Shown in pieces: positions 12,099 through 22,367 of a stretch of 64,000 nucleotides of DNA. Numbering within the stretch: position 1 is the stretch's first letter; each line of letters opens with the position of its first letter. The position numbers were made by a program, and so were the translations under genes. Source of the DNA: Chrysoperla carnea (lineage: Eukaryota > Arthropoda > Insecta > Neuroptera > Chrysopidae); assembly GCF_905475395.1 (NCBI RefSeq), contig NC_058338.1:91931435-91995434 (forward strand), in the 5' to 3' direction. The notes beneath the pieces are model-generated. The model worked only from the letters and a program-made list of their open reading frames with translations. It did not search any database and was not told the origin of the DNA.

Positions 12099-12102
<4 letters not shown>
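12019..12102. repeat. Perfect 84 bp palindrome
   Basis: The arm begins AGAAACCCTGTCTTCACGTA and mirrors exactly about the centre at 12060/12061. The middle 20 bases are alternating AT. All 42 base pairs match. A (TA)n tract follows directly. Confidence 0.97.

Positions 12103-12176
<74 letters not shown>
12103..12176. repeat. (TA)n microsatellite
   Basis: Uninterrupted alternating AT for about 74 bases between the palindrome and the LINE relic. The open frame reading Ile-Tyr repeats at 12086 onward is a product of this tract. Confidence 0.97.
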
Positions 12177-12177
<1 letters not shown>

Positions 12178-12180
<3 letters not shown>

Positions 12181-13030
12181 TATCAGATATGAGATAGATC
12201 ATGCCAAACATTGGTGGTCCGAGATCGAGCAACCGAAGGACCTTGGCGAATGTCGCCCACTCAATCATGCTGTATGCTACACCCATATGGAGTCGAGCTC
12301 TCAAATGGAACAAATACAGAAAACTACTTGCAGGGGTTCAATGCAGAATTGCCTTGAAAATCTGTTGTGGTTTTCGAACAATGTCTACAAACACGGCACT
12401 GGTGCTGGCAGGAATCTTACCTATCGATATTCAGATAGATACTAGGTGTCAGAAATATCGACACACTTGAGGTATCGGTGATGTGAGAGTAAATGAGGAT
12501 CTCGCCGAGTAGCAAAAAAGGTGGACAAAAGATACCGATAAAAGCACTTGGACCAGAAGGCTTATACCTGATTTATACAAGTGGTTGGGTCGTAAATATG
12601 GAGAAGTTGACTACTATCTCAGTCAACTTCTTAGCGGGATGGGTGGTTTAATAGCTATGCTAAACGGTTCCACCTGAAGGACAGTGATCTTTGTTGTGCT
12701 TTTACTGTTGTGGAAGATGCGCATCATGTCTTCTTTCACTGCAAAAAGTGGAGTCTAACCCCTGACGACTGTGTAGATTTTATGCTTGGAAGTGACGAAA
12801 ACTGGTCGATAATTGCTACGCTGGCGCGTAATATCGTGCAAGAGAGAAGAAAGGAGATTGGATGGCCTTAGGAAAAGATATAAGTCAAAAGGCACTCCAC
12901 TCCTGAAGTAATGCTCACGCGGTTCCAAGAGTGGAGAAGTTTTTAGAGAGGAGGTTTTAGTCGGGGAGGGTCCGACACTCAGTGCATAATGTATTTCCTC
13001 TCCCGAAAAAAAAAAAGAAAGAAAAAAAAA
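12178..13030 (+). mobile_element. 5'-truncated R1-clade non-LTR retrotransposon relic
   Basis: One frame (12201-12470) reads MPNIGGPRSSNRRTLANVAH and then YATPIW, a stretch with YRKLLAGVQCRIALKIC, and VLAGILPIDIQ. These are hallmarks of the region after the reverse transcriptase domain in R1-clade elements. After a frame change at about 12500 the sequence reads WTRRLIPDLYKWLGRKYGEV, then YYLSQLLSGMGG, and after another shift DAHHVFFHCKKW, the C-terminal zinc-knuckle-like end. The 3' tail ends in an A-rich tract (13008-13030). The 5' part is missing and it begins at the edge of a (TA)n tract. The frameshifts make it non-functional. Confidence 0.85.
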
Positions 13031-14010
13031 GATATATCAGGTAGAATAAAATATATTGTCCGATATATCAAGCATTTAGCTAGGTAAGTCTTATATTTAA
13101 AACGGAGAAGAAACATTTGAAACGACAAAAGTGATGTATTTAAAACAAAGAGTCATCTCTGAATTCAAATCTTTAAATTTAGATTCCATTATTATATACA
13201 TATATACACTACTAACACATATTATTATCAACAATTTTCTCCATAATAAGTATATACAAACATACTTATTAATAAAATATTATAATCTTTAATAACTAAG
13301 TAAATTAATTATTATTATCTAGCCACAAAAGTTATTATAATCAAACTTCATGGTAACGAATTAATAATAAAATCAGTGACCCACTTGTTGTACCTTAGAT
13401 CAAAACCATAGTATAGGTATAAATATATACCTATATAGTATGCAGATCAGATTATATACATATATTATATTTTATTATAAAATTTAAATAAATATATTAT
13501 TTTGTAGATCTCCTCATTAACAGCTTCCGGGAAATTACATTTAGTGTGTAATGTATAAATATATTAATTATTCAATAATAAATATTATATATTTAACACA
13601 AAAAGTTTTTCAATTAACAAACACTTGATATTGGCCAATAAAACGACACAATGGGGGGTTTTACACTAACCCCAATGGAGTATAGTTCCTGTTATTTAAG
13701 TTAATAGTTTTAATTTAAACAATTAGTTCAGATTTTTTATAAGGTTAGATTTTTTGGAAATATGTTTCTTATCGCACGATATTTGTTAGCTGGTTGGAAG
13801 TTAAAACCAAAAAAACTGCAACAGACACCAAAAACCGACATCTAAGTTCTCTAGGATACTTAAACTTTTTCAATCGATTCAAGTTGCCATGAATTTTGAG
13901 AAAATGCAAAAATCTTTTTATAACTGCCAATTTGTATTTTTTATTAAAATTTTATGCTTTATCATTTAAAAAAATTGAGTTGTGGAAGTTATCAGAAGTT
14001 AAAGAAAAAA
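13031..14010. other. Gene-free AT-rich stretch
   Basis: No gene supported. Highly AT-rich, with many ATTATTA and TATATA runs. A short GC-richer inverted motif (TGGGGGGTTTTACACTAACC) lies at 13652-13671. Confidence 0.45.
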
Positions 14011-14072
14011 GAGATAATCTAAATAGTTCAACGGTCAAAGACTAACGCCTTAGACCGCTCGGTCATTTCAGC
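14011..14072 (-). pseudogene. Half tRNA-like sequence (tRNA-Leu type D-arm)
   Basis: The minus strand at 14048-14065 reads TGACCGAGCGGTCTAAGG, nearly the A box and D-arm of eukaryotic tRNA-Leu or tRNA-Ser (TGGCCGAGCGGTCTAAGG). No B box (GGTTCRANNCC) follows within 80 bases. It is therefore a truncated tRNA pseudogene or the head of a second SINE type, not a working tRNA. Confidence 0.45.
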
Positions 14073-14551
14073 TCTAATATATATTTATATTAATATGATA
14101 GATGTAATCCTGAAACGGCTTTTGTACTTTGATCAATTTGATCTATTGTATCTCCTTTTCTAAGGAGTTCTATGGTCTTGATAAACGTTAAGATATCTCT
14201 TGGCAACACTTCAACTGATAATATATTTGAGAGAAAAGCTTTCGGAATTTATACAGATTTTACATTTCGATTTCTTCCTCGAAATTGTTCGCTGTGATTT
14301 TCATTTTGTGTATAATCAGGTTACAGTGACCAGTAAACAGGCGAGTAATATTTAAAGGGTTATTTCTTCAAAACCTTTTTCCATAAAGAGCCTCTCTCTT
14401 TTAATAAGAGCCTCTCCTGATACCTTTAGAAAACATGTAGCGTTTGTTTTTAAAGAAGATTGAATATATAAATCAAACAAAGTTTATTTTCCAGTGAACT
14501 GTTTGAAAAAAAGTAGAAATTTGCATTTGCTTTATAATTAATTGGTCGATG
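14073..14551. other. Gene-free stretch
   Basis: Nothing supported. A short direct repeat (AAGAGCCTCTC) occurs at about 14387 and 14407. Confidence 0.4.
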
Positions 14552-14848
14552 GGTAGGTAAGGTTAGGTTATATTGGCTGTCCGCGAAGGACACACTTAAG
14601 CCATAGGGCTTATTGTGATACCATAAATGTGTTTTACCACCTTTCCACTGATAATTTCATTTATCAGCTCCTCAAATTATTTTCAGAGGCTGAGTATACC
14701 TCCTTCATGCATATACCATGCTCTATACCAGCCTATCACAACTATTAATTACATTAATTTGTATCGTGACGGCGGGAATCGAACTCGTTACCCTGGGTAT
14801 ACCGTGAAGGGAATTGGTTTCGCTGTTACCAACTGAGCCACTAGGGGT
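14552..14848 (-). mobile_element. tRNA-derived SINE, copy 1 (most complete)
   Basis: Read on the minus strand the element starts with a tRNA-like head: A box TGGCTCAGTTGG (14829-14840) and B box AGTTCGATTCC (14775-14785), an RNA polymerase III promoter. A body of about 190 bp follows, unrelated to tRNA, with GTGTGTCCTTCGCGGACAGC near its end. It ends in AACCTAACCTTACC, a diverged repeat of the insect telomere unit. Copies at 14935-15215 and 18123-18362 share the body. No ORF. Confidence 0.85.
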
Positions 14849-14934
14849 GGCTAATTGGGCAAAAATATGATAAAATTTTCTATTGCTTCACCATAACATA
14901 CATAATACCACATCCCCGTAATAATATTAAACAG

Positions 14935-15215
14935 TAGGTTAGGTTAGGTTATATTGGCTGTCCACGAAGGACACACTTAGGCTATAGAGCCCATTGTGAT
15001 ACAATATATGTGTTTTACCACCTTTCCGCTGATAATTTCATTTATCAGATCCTCAATTTCAGAGGCTGAGTACACCTCCTTCATGTATATACCATGCACT
15101 ACACCAGCCTATCACAACTATAATTAAATTATTTTTGTGGCGACGGCGAGAATGGAACCCACTACCCTATGCATACCGCGGACGGAATCGGTTACGCCTT
15201 AACCAACTGAGCTGA
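14935..15215 (-). mobile_element. tRNA-derived SINE, copy 2
   Basis: Same body as copy 1. The A box region reads TCAGCTCAGTTGG (15203-15215) and the B box is mutated (GGTTCCATTC). The 3' end, seen on the plus strand as TAGGTTAGGTTAGGTTA (14935-14951), holds three in-phase TTAGG-type units. It lies 86 bp from copy 1 in the same orientation. Confidence 0.85.
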
Positions 15216-15899
15216 TATTATTAAACAGTAATTAAGATTTAAAACTTTTGTCTGTTTTAATGTGTACCTATTTAATAATATAACATGTACACACATATGT
15301 AAGGGGTACGCTTATGACATATAATATCAATAGACAAAATAGTTAAGGTATTTATTCGTTTTAATAATTTTTTTTTCAGTGTAATTTCATAATTTTTATA
15401 TGCAATAAAAAAATTAATTCATTTGTTAATTTTTATGTATTTTATATGTTTTTTAAACTGCATAATATGTTTGTTGTTTTTATAGGTAGGTAGTTTTACA
15501 CAGGTATATATGAAATAGTTTTGGCACGTTTATTTTATTCTTTTTTTTTGCTAATACTTTCTAAATATTTGCAAAGTAAAAACTCGAATCTATGCTAGTA
15601 TTGCTGCACTTTGAGAGTTTCAAAGACAGAACTCTGTTTCACACGAGACTGATAATTATATTGGTTTTATCTCAGTCTTACCTAGGAGCCGTTCAGAGAC
15701 GCTATGAAAGTCTCGTTTAAATATTTATAGAAATAGGAAGACACAAATTATCGAGATAGAAGATACAAATCAGGCTCGTGTGCACGGGAGGGGTTTCGGG
15801 AGTTAAAACCCCTTCCATTGAGAATTTGTCCACATAAATTTTGAATTATCAATATAGTTCTGCAAATACATCTATTTATGAGACTTTTCCCATTGACGA
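15216..15899. other. Gene-free stretch
   Basis: No gene supported. The segment around 15779-15815 (GGGAGGGGTTTCGGGAGTTA) may be part of the hAT relic that follows. Confidence 0.4.
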
Positions 15900-16510
15900 A
15901 TCTTATATCCATGCATATTTTGAGCTCGGTACATTCTTTGACTTTGTCTTTGAGTCGAGTAGTTCAAACAGATTACCTGGATCTTGGCGAGGCTATCGAA
16001 CTGGCTGATGCTGCGAAACATATTTTGATTGAAAGAAGAAGAAACGCTGGAGAAGAATTAAGGAAAATTTTCAAAATAATGAGCGATGTTTGTGATGTAT
16101 ATGACATAGAAGTGCAGAAGCCAAGCTTCGCGTCATAACAGACTGATTCAGTTGAAGATTGTAGATCGATTTTTGAATCATCGCAATATTTTATCAAATA
16201 TAACTTGTTTCTTTCTTAATAAAATCAAAAAATTTGGTCGAAGTTCAACTTTAGCGAAAACGTATTGCCGGATGGAATGCCAAAAATTCACTCAAAGCAC
16301 TCCATATTTGCAATAAAGATGCAATTCCGAATGTCTACAAATTGCTTCGTGTTCTGGCAGTTTTGCCAGTGATAAAAGCGATGCTCGTTTTCAACGTTGC
16401 GTCGTCTCAAAACATACCTTATATCGACAATGTCTGAATATCGGCTAAACGGTTGAGTCCTCGCTCAATATACATCACGCTGTAGAGGTCGATGCAAACA
16501 GAATTTTGAA
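15900..16510 (+). pseudogene. Decayed hAT-superfamily transposase (ZMYM1-like) C-terminal half
   Basis: One frame reads DLGEAIELADAAKHILIERR, then EELRKIF and YDIEVQKP up to a stop at about 16136. After a shift another reads VDRFLNHRNILSNITCFF (about 16168-16225), the block preceding the dimerisation region. After another break come NAKNSLKALHICNKDAIPNV and KLLRVLAVLPV, matching the hAT pattern 'CN...PN...LL.ILATLPV', and then KTYLISTMSEYRLNG, matching 'KTYLRSTM...RLNGLAL'. At least four frame breaks or stops are present. The N-terminal BED/zinc-finger and catalytic parts were not found, so this is a dead fragment. The family call rests on order and spacing of motifs. Confidence 0.75.
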
Positions 16511-17093
16511 AAAGTTTTTTTCTGTATCTTTTAGAAATAACTTATTGAAAAATAGTGACCGACATTTTGACGTAATTAAATGTACTCTTTCTCGAAAAAA
16601 GAATTTCTTGTTTTTATTGACTTTATGATCTAACATGGTGAATAAAAGTTTGAACCCATCCCTTGGATAATTATTGTGCACGGGGATGATACAAACTATC
16701 GAGATTTTTCGATATCGACAGTAAACTCCAGATAAATCTCGCCTTGTCTCGCCTTTTTTATAACCCTGTTATGTTATCTAACCCAAATTGATCAATTCAA
16801 TATTGTTTATGTTCGTTTACTAACATTTAACTTTGAAAGAAAATTATTTTCCATTTGTTTTTCTAAAATCGGGTTGTTTATAGAAAATGCTCAATGGATT
16901 TTTTTTCTTAAACGCACAACTGGTTCTCTTGCCATCAATAATCCCAAATTAGGGCTTTTGTATAGTTACCTATAGTTCTCCAAGTCCCAAACATTTTCAG
17001 CAATCTGCTTTTTTGCTCTTTGTGGTCCTTAAGATTGTTTTCTGAAACAGGTCTATTTAGGAATCCATTTAGATAAGTCTTATTCTTTAGATA
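16511..17093. other. Gene-free stretch
   Basis: Nothing supported beyond scattered AT tracts. The minus-strand frame at 16475-16681 has no domain. Confidence 0.4.
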
Positions 17094-17223
17094 CAGTGAA
17101 ATCTTAATAACTCGAACCTCAAGGGAAATACAAAAATTTTGAGTTAATGAGTTTTCGACTTAAGTAGTAGTTCGAGATTTAGAGAATTTAATTGATAAAT
17201 TTCGACTTAGAAGAACTACACTG
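17094..17223. mobile_element. Short pogo/Tigger-type MITE, diverged
   Basis: It begins CAGTGAAATCTTAATAACTC and ends ..GAACTACACTG, flanked by TA on each side (17092-17093, 17224-17225). The inverted ends match only partly. The start resembles the MITE at 22047 and the ends at 56310 and 63794. Confidence 0.5.
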
Positions 17224-18122
17224 TAAAAAAAATACTGGATTGAAGTAATCACGTGATGTTCTTATAACAAGTAAATATTATATTTATCGTTTAAAAAGAA
17301 TATATACCCTTTAAAAAAATTGCAAAAAATCGTGAAAATTTTTTTGTTTCCAATTTCGAAAAAAGTTTGTTTATAAGATAATTTTGACCCAAAAACTATT
17401 GAGTAAAATCGGATTCATTGGATGACTGTACAGTAAGGTTTTGATATATCCACCAAAATCGGATATTGCAATATCCCATAAAATGAATTTTATCAAATTC
17501 TAAAACAAAATATTTTACTTGATTTTTTCAATTTTTCCTAAGGGAATCTTTTTTTTTTTTGATTTCGATAAAACTTACTCTAGAAGGTAATTTTGACCCA
17601 AAAACTACAAAATTCGGGTTGATTTGATGTTTGGGCCATTATGTTTTAAGATATCGACCAAAATCGCTCCGAATATGACAATATCTCAGAAGCTATGCAT
17701 CCAATCGTAAAATAAACTCAATTCTTGTATTTTTTAAACGAGTTCGTCGTTTAAATTTCTCTCATCCAAGCTTTAACTATTAAGATCCTAAATTGAAACT
17801 TTCATTAGTTGCATTGAATACCGTCTACTGGAAATCAAGACAATTGATCAACAATAAAGCAAAATCGACGGTTGTTCATTATCCTTCAATACTTTTCCTT
17901 GCGAGTTGAGTTTTGGAGTATAAATCCGATATATTCGATCTCAATAAACTCTCAGATTTATCTCTCTTTTCAAGGACAAGAAGACTGATAAAGCTGTAGT
18001 TACTTTTGAAGTATTACTGACAATACTTTAAAAAGTAGGTCTCATATTTGTCGGCTATAAATCGGATGGTATTTTAGTCAACGATATAGTTTTTGCTGCG
18101 ATAAAATTAATTAGATATAAGG
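17224..18122. repeat. Gene-free region with a diverged direct repeat
   Basis: Two units about 220 bp apart share TAATTTTGACCCAAAAACTA (about 17381 and 17602) and downstream motifs ACCAAAATCG and CAATATC. Outside these, no gene or element was seen. Confidence 0.5.
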
Positions 18123-18362
18123 ATAGGTTAGTTTATATTGGCTATCCACGAAGGACACACTTAAGCTATAGAGCCCATTGTGATACCATAAATGTGTTTT
18201 ACCACCTTTTCCTCTGATCATTTCATTTATCAGCTCCTCAAATATTTCGAGAGGCTGAGTGCATCTCCTCATGCATATACCATGCACTACACCAGCCCAT
18301 CACAACTATTAATTAAATTAATTTTGGCTGTGACGGCGGGAATCGAACTCGCTACCCTAGGA
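18123..18362 (-). mobile_element. tRNA-derived SINE, copy 3 (head truncated)
   Basis: Same body and B box region (GGAATCGAACTC) as copy 1, but the sequence stops before the A box, consistent with 5' truncation at reverse transcription. The 3' end retains one TTAGG-like unit (ATAGGTTAG). Confidence 0.85.
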
Positions 18363-18429
18363 TAAGAAATCAAATATACATCAGAAATAAGATATATAAA
18401 ACAACTTTCAGCAATATTTCTTAATATTG

Positions 18430-19095
18430 ACGTGATTTTTAACTGACTTCAAACAAAAAAGGAGGAGGTTATCAATTCGATTGTATTTTTTTTTATGTGT
18501 TGGCTCAGAACTTTCGACTGAATGAACCGATTTTGATGATCTATTTGAAAGATGGTGCTTCCTGATTGATTCCATTTCATTTTGGTACAGTTCTGACAAC
18601 GCCATTCATGAGAAAACCATAAAAGTCTTAAATTTGCATTAAGTATGCACAACAAGAGGACGAATAACTCAATATCACGCGAACCGATTTCGATGATTGT
18701 TTTTTTAGTGAAAAATTAGTTAGTGTATTCATAAAAAATCACAAAATAAAAAACACTTTTAACAGAAAGAAAACCGACTTCAAAAGAAAAACTTTTCCAA
18801 AACAAAATAGTATGCACTAGAAAGAAAAAAACACAACGATAATATAATGTAATTAAAATTATTGTTATTTTTGGAGTCGGTATCAGCCAACTTCATGTAG
18901 CAAACTGTTCTGCCAGAGTTGTGTTCTTGGCTGACACCGACTCCTAAAATAACAATAATTATAACTAAACTATATTATCGTTATTTTTTTAGTTTTTAGT
19001 GCATATAAATTGTTTTGGAGATTGTGCATATAAATTCGTTAAAAGTTTTTCTTTTGAAGTCGGTTTTCTATTTGTTAAAAGTTTTTTTTTATTTT
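18430..19095. mobile_element. Composite repeat D with terminal foldback, copy 1
   Basis: The left part (ACTGACTTCAAACAAAAAAG, then GGAGGAGGTTATCAATTCGA and GAACCGATTTTGATGA) matches 29330-29560. The right part is an inverted repeat (about 18766-18900 against 18938-19075) whose inner arms read GGAGTCGGTATCAGCCAA and TTGGCTGACACCGACTCC. The left motif is common in insect genomes in repeats often classed as Helitron-like. No ORF. Confidence 0.75.
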
Positions 19096-19514
19096 CACAT
19101 GAATTACCATAAATAAATATCTAAATAAGATTCCCAAATTCTGTTAGTGATTCAAACAAGATTTAAAAGGCTTGTTTAAATCAATATCTCTTTTGTTCTT
19201 TGTACATATAAATAATAATAATAATGTTATAACCATTCATGGTATAAACATTTGTTTATATTTTTTATAGTACACAAAACACAGTACAGTATGTATGACA
19301 CAAATTCTTGAAACGTGAGCATGAAAGGGTTAATTATTCAAAAAAAATTAAAATCATTTTTTCAAGACAAGAATCACAATTACAAAAAATGTATTTAGAA
19401 AGTAAGAAGTATATAATAATACAAAAATATATATATATTCAATACTGTGTGTTACAGAACTTTCACTGTTCAATTAAAAGATGAATTTTTATTTTCTTTA
19501 ATAAAATATATATG
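19096..19514. other. Gene-free AT-rich stretch
   Basis: Nothing supported. Confidence 0.4.
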
Positions 19515-19815
19515 ATCTTATAATATTTCGATTTTTGCCCCAATTTTCTAGATCAGTTTTTTGTATTTTATAAATACGTATTTCGACTACCAAGTAGTCA
19601 TCATCAGTATGAATTAGCTGATACTGACGGACTGACCGCACGGTGCAATACGCCACCAAATTAGCAACGAGTAACATACACAATAAGAGTAATTACGACG
19701 TAACGTACTGACGATGACTACTTGAGAGTCAAAATACGTATTTATAAAATACAAAAAATTGATCTAAGAAATTGGGGCAAAAATCGAAATTTATTTCGAA
19801 ATATCCTGATCCTGT
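19515..19815. mobile_element. Compact foldback MITE
   Basis: Arms of about 88 bp (19525-19608 and 19703-19790) share TTTATAAATACGTATTT and the ends ATTTCGATTTTTGCCCCAAT against ATTGGGGCAAAAATCGAAAT. The spacer of about 94 bp is GC-richer. The long-spacer relative is at 5251-6030. Confidence 0.85.
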
Positions 19816-20425
19816 ATCATAACAAAAGATATAATATCATAATAAGGCATGCTGGATCATAATAGGGGATTCTACTATGTTTGCAAAAGTACTTCAAAAT
19901 GTTGTTTTTCCTAATAAAAAGCCACAAAAAATATATTTTGACAAAATAAACACGCCATAAAATTAAATCTTGCCATAAAATTAAATTAAATTTCATTTAT
20001 TCTCGTAAAAACGCTGTCAGCCATTTTGATGACGTAATATTGGTAAAAACAACAGTCGTGTACGTAATTATTATATGTATAAATAAAGTTGATGGTAACA
20101 TAACCTATAATTACTATGAAAGCCATCAACAAATTAGTAATTAACGCATATTATTTTTGCCTAAATGATGTCACATCATGGTGGCTCGTGTTTCAGTTCA
20201 CGTGATATACAGATTAAAAATTCCGATGTGCTTTTATGACTCAAAATTAGAATATTTAAGTATATTTCTACATAAATTTTAATTTTTGTCAAATTTCATA
20301 ATTTATTTTTACTACCGAAAGTACTTAATTAATGATCCAGTACCATAAGAGATCATGGAAGATGGTCTATCATACTTTTAATTTCAAAACTATAACTAAG
20401 TTATGTTTAGCTAATTTAAGCAAGT
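19816..20425. other. Gene-free stretch
   Basis: Nothing supported. Confidence 0.4.
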
Positions 20426-20429
20426 TTAA

Positions 20430-20813
20430 GGCTGGACATACACGTAACGTAAATCGGGCCGGTTGACCTGTACAGGTCAGCTGTACAGATAAACCGTAGC
20501 GTTTGTTCTATCCATTGCAACCATACCTATGCAGGCGACCGGTGAAGAATCGAAATTCGATTCTTACTACCGGCACAGGTGAAGGTACCTAACCGTTTGT
20601 GTGAGTGGTCAGGCAAACCTATACGGCCATAAGGTTTGCTCTGGCTAGATGCTTGGTAACAAGCCACAGGCAGAAGTCACGTCATTTTTGTATTTTTCTC
20701 GGCTTAGTAGAAATCTTCTTATTCACCACAGTGTTCTAGCCTGTGCTCTATACCTGTCCCGTATACCTGCGCAGATTTAACTGTACAGGTATACTGTAAC
20801 GTGTATACTCAAC
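20430..20813. mobile_element. Candidate piggyBac-type non-autonomous element, 384 bp
   Basis: TTAA occurs immediately outside each end (20426-20429 and 20814-20817). Inverted ends share ATACACGT close to each terminus (left GGCTGGACATACACGTAACG; right end complement GTTGAGTATACACGTTACAG). The interior is clearly GC-richer than its surroundings, with repeated CCTGTACAGGT and TGTACAG motifs. No ORF. Confidence 0.55.
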
Positions 20814-20817
20814 TTAA

Positions 20818-22046
20818 AAGCTTGATTGATACATTTTTCTTGCAACATACACTCTTGCGAAGATTAGACTCGGAACAAACTAGACAAATATGTCTAGGTC
20901 GTCTAGGATACTATTTTACTTTACCATCACTTATTTCTATAAAATTCAGGTAGAGAATAAGAGTCCTTTGTAGAAAAATTTAACTTGTGTAGTTTGCTCA
21001 AGCTGGAGTTCTTTAGAAAAGCCTGTTCACAGAGTTTAAAATTCGATGAAGAGCAGTTCGATGACAAGTCTAGACTTAGTAGAAAGACATCATCATACTT
21101 TGAAACTATGTTGTCGATTTATTCATCTTACTCATTGCCACTGCAATATATTGTATATAATTTCAAGATTTCTTAATCCGTCTTAATTAACTTTTAAAAG
21201 TCGTTTTATTGGATATTTCGCCATTTCAAGTAGAATATTTCCTTATGTAGCTTGCTAGGCGTAGCTAAATTAGCCAGACCGTCGACTTGGCCACTGATTC
21301 GTACACCTAATTTTGTTTTCTGCCGCCAGCAGGCATCACATGGGAAACTCCTTGTATTTTAAACTGCACTGTATTCACAATTTCACAACCCTAATGTAGA
21401 CTTAAACTAACATCTTGAAATGCTTTGTTCAAGCAAGCATAACACAAGTTCAGTTAAAGCTCAAAACCATGGAATACTATTTTCATGCCTTGCATATGAG
21501 CCTTAACTATCGCCATTCATTGCTATGTACTTATTCACAGGTTGTACTAACTTTAGGACAATCTAGATTTAGTATAAATCAGATATCTACACAATCAGGA
21601 TGTTAGAAAATAGTTTGGCTTTTATTTCGAATGTAAAATTTTCGAATCCAGAAGTACTTTTTTAAAACCATTAAAACTACTCAATTTCATATTTCCATTG
21701 CGACAAATTAATTTTTTTAATGAGAAAGTGAGATGAGAGTCGTACATTTCTTTCAATGACATGCTTTTGATTCTGTCCAGCTCATTACAGTTTAACCTTC
21801 GTAGACATCTTTAATTACGGGTAACAAACGAAAAGTTTTAATTCTCTCTCTATCTCTCTCCTCGAGAAAAGATGGTATCACAATAGACCTTCTGGCCTAA
21901 ATGTGGCCTTTTCTCTCCTCTATTTTCATACAAAAAAATATCTTAAATTTTCGTTTCATAAATAACACTTTGAGCTTTCAAAAAATTGTTTATTTTATTT
22001 TAATCGATGATAACGAAATAAAAACAAAGTTCTTTGACATGATATA
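20818..22046. other. Gene-free region
   Basis: Frames at 20985-21176 and 21415-21606 have no recognisable domain and no supporting signals. A TCTC-rich run lies at 21842-21864. Confidence 0.4.
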
Positions 22047-22367
22047 CAGTAGAATCTCGATAACTTAAACCTCGGTAACATAAAAACCTCTGTTACTTCA
22101 AAAAATACTATGTTCCCTTCCCATCAGAGCCCAAAACCTCTATAACTTAAAATACGCAACCTCTATAACTTAAATAAATAATCTCTGTATAGGCCCTCAG
22201 TAACTACATAGAAACATGTACATACCTCTATATTAACTAGGGTACATAGAAACATGTACATACCTCTATATTAACCTTTACCTAACATAGCACTTGATAA
22301 CTTAAAACCTCTATAACTTAAAATATTTTGTGTTTCCCTTGGACTTTAACTTATCGAGATTCTACTG
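22047..22367. mobile_element. pogo/Tigger-type MITE, 321 bp
   Basis: A perfect 17 bp terminal inverted repeat, CAGTAGAATCTCGATAA, lies at both ends and TA flanks each side (22045-22046, 22368-22369). The interior is built from recurring CCTCTATAACTTAAAA motifs. A 33 bp segment is directly duplicated (22205-22237 and 22243-22275). No ORF. Confidence 0.85.

Noticed and set aside
12086..12445. 119-codon plus-strand frame with an Ile-Tyr run
   Set aside because: It is a translation of the palindrome arm and the (TA)n tract running into an out-of-frame part of the LINE relic.
14765..14848. Functional tRNA gene
   Set aside because: A and B boxes are present, but no cloverleaf with paired acceptor stem can be formed and the unit continues into the SINE body.
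14935..14951. Interstitial telomere or chromosome end
   Set aside because: Only about three TTAGG units, and they are the tail of a SINE; no long array is present.
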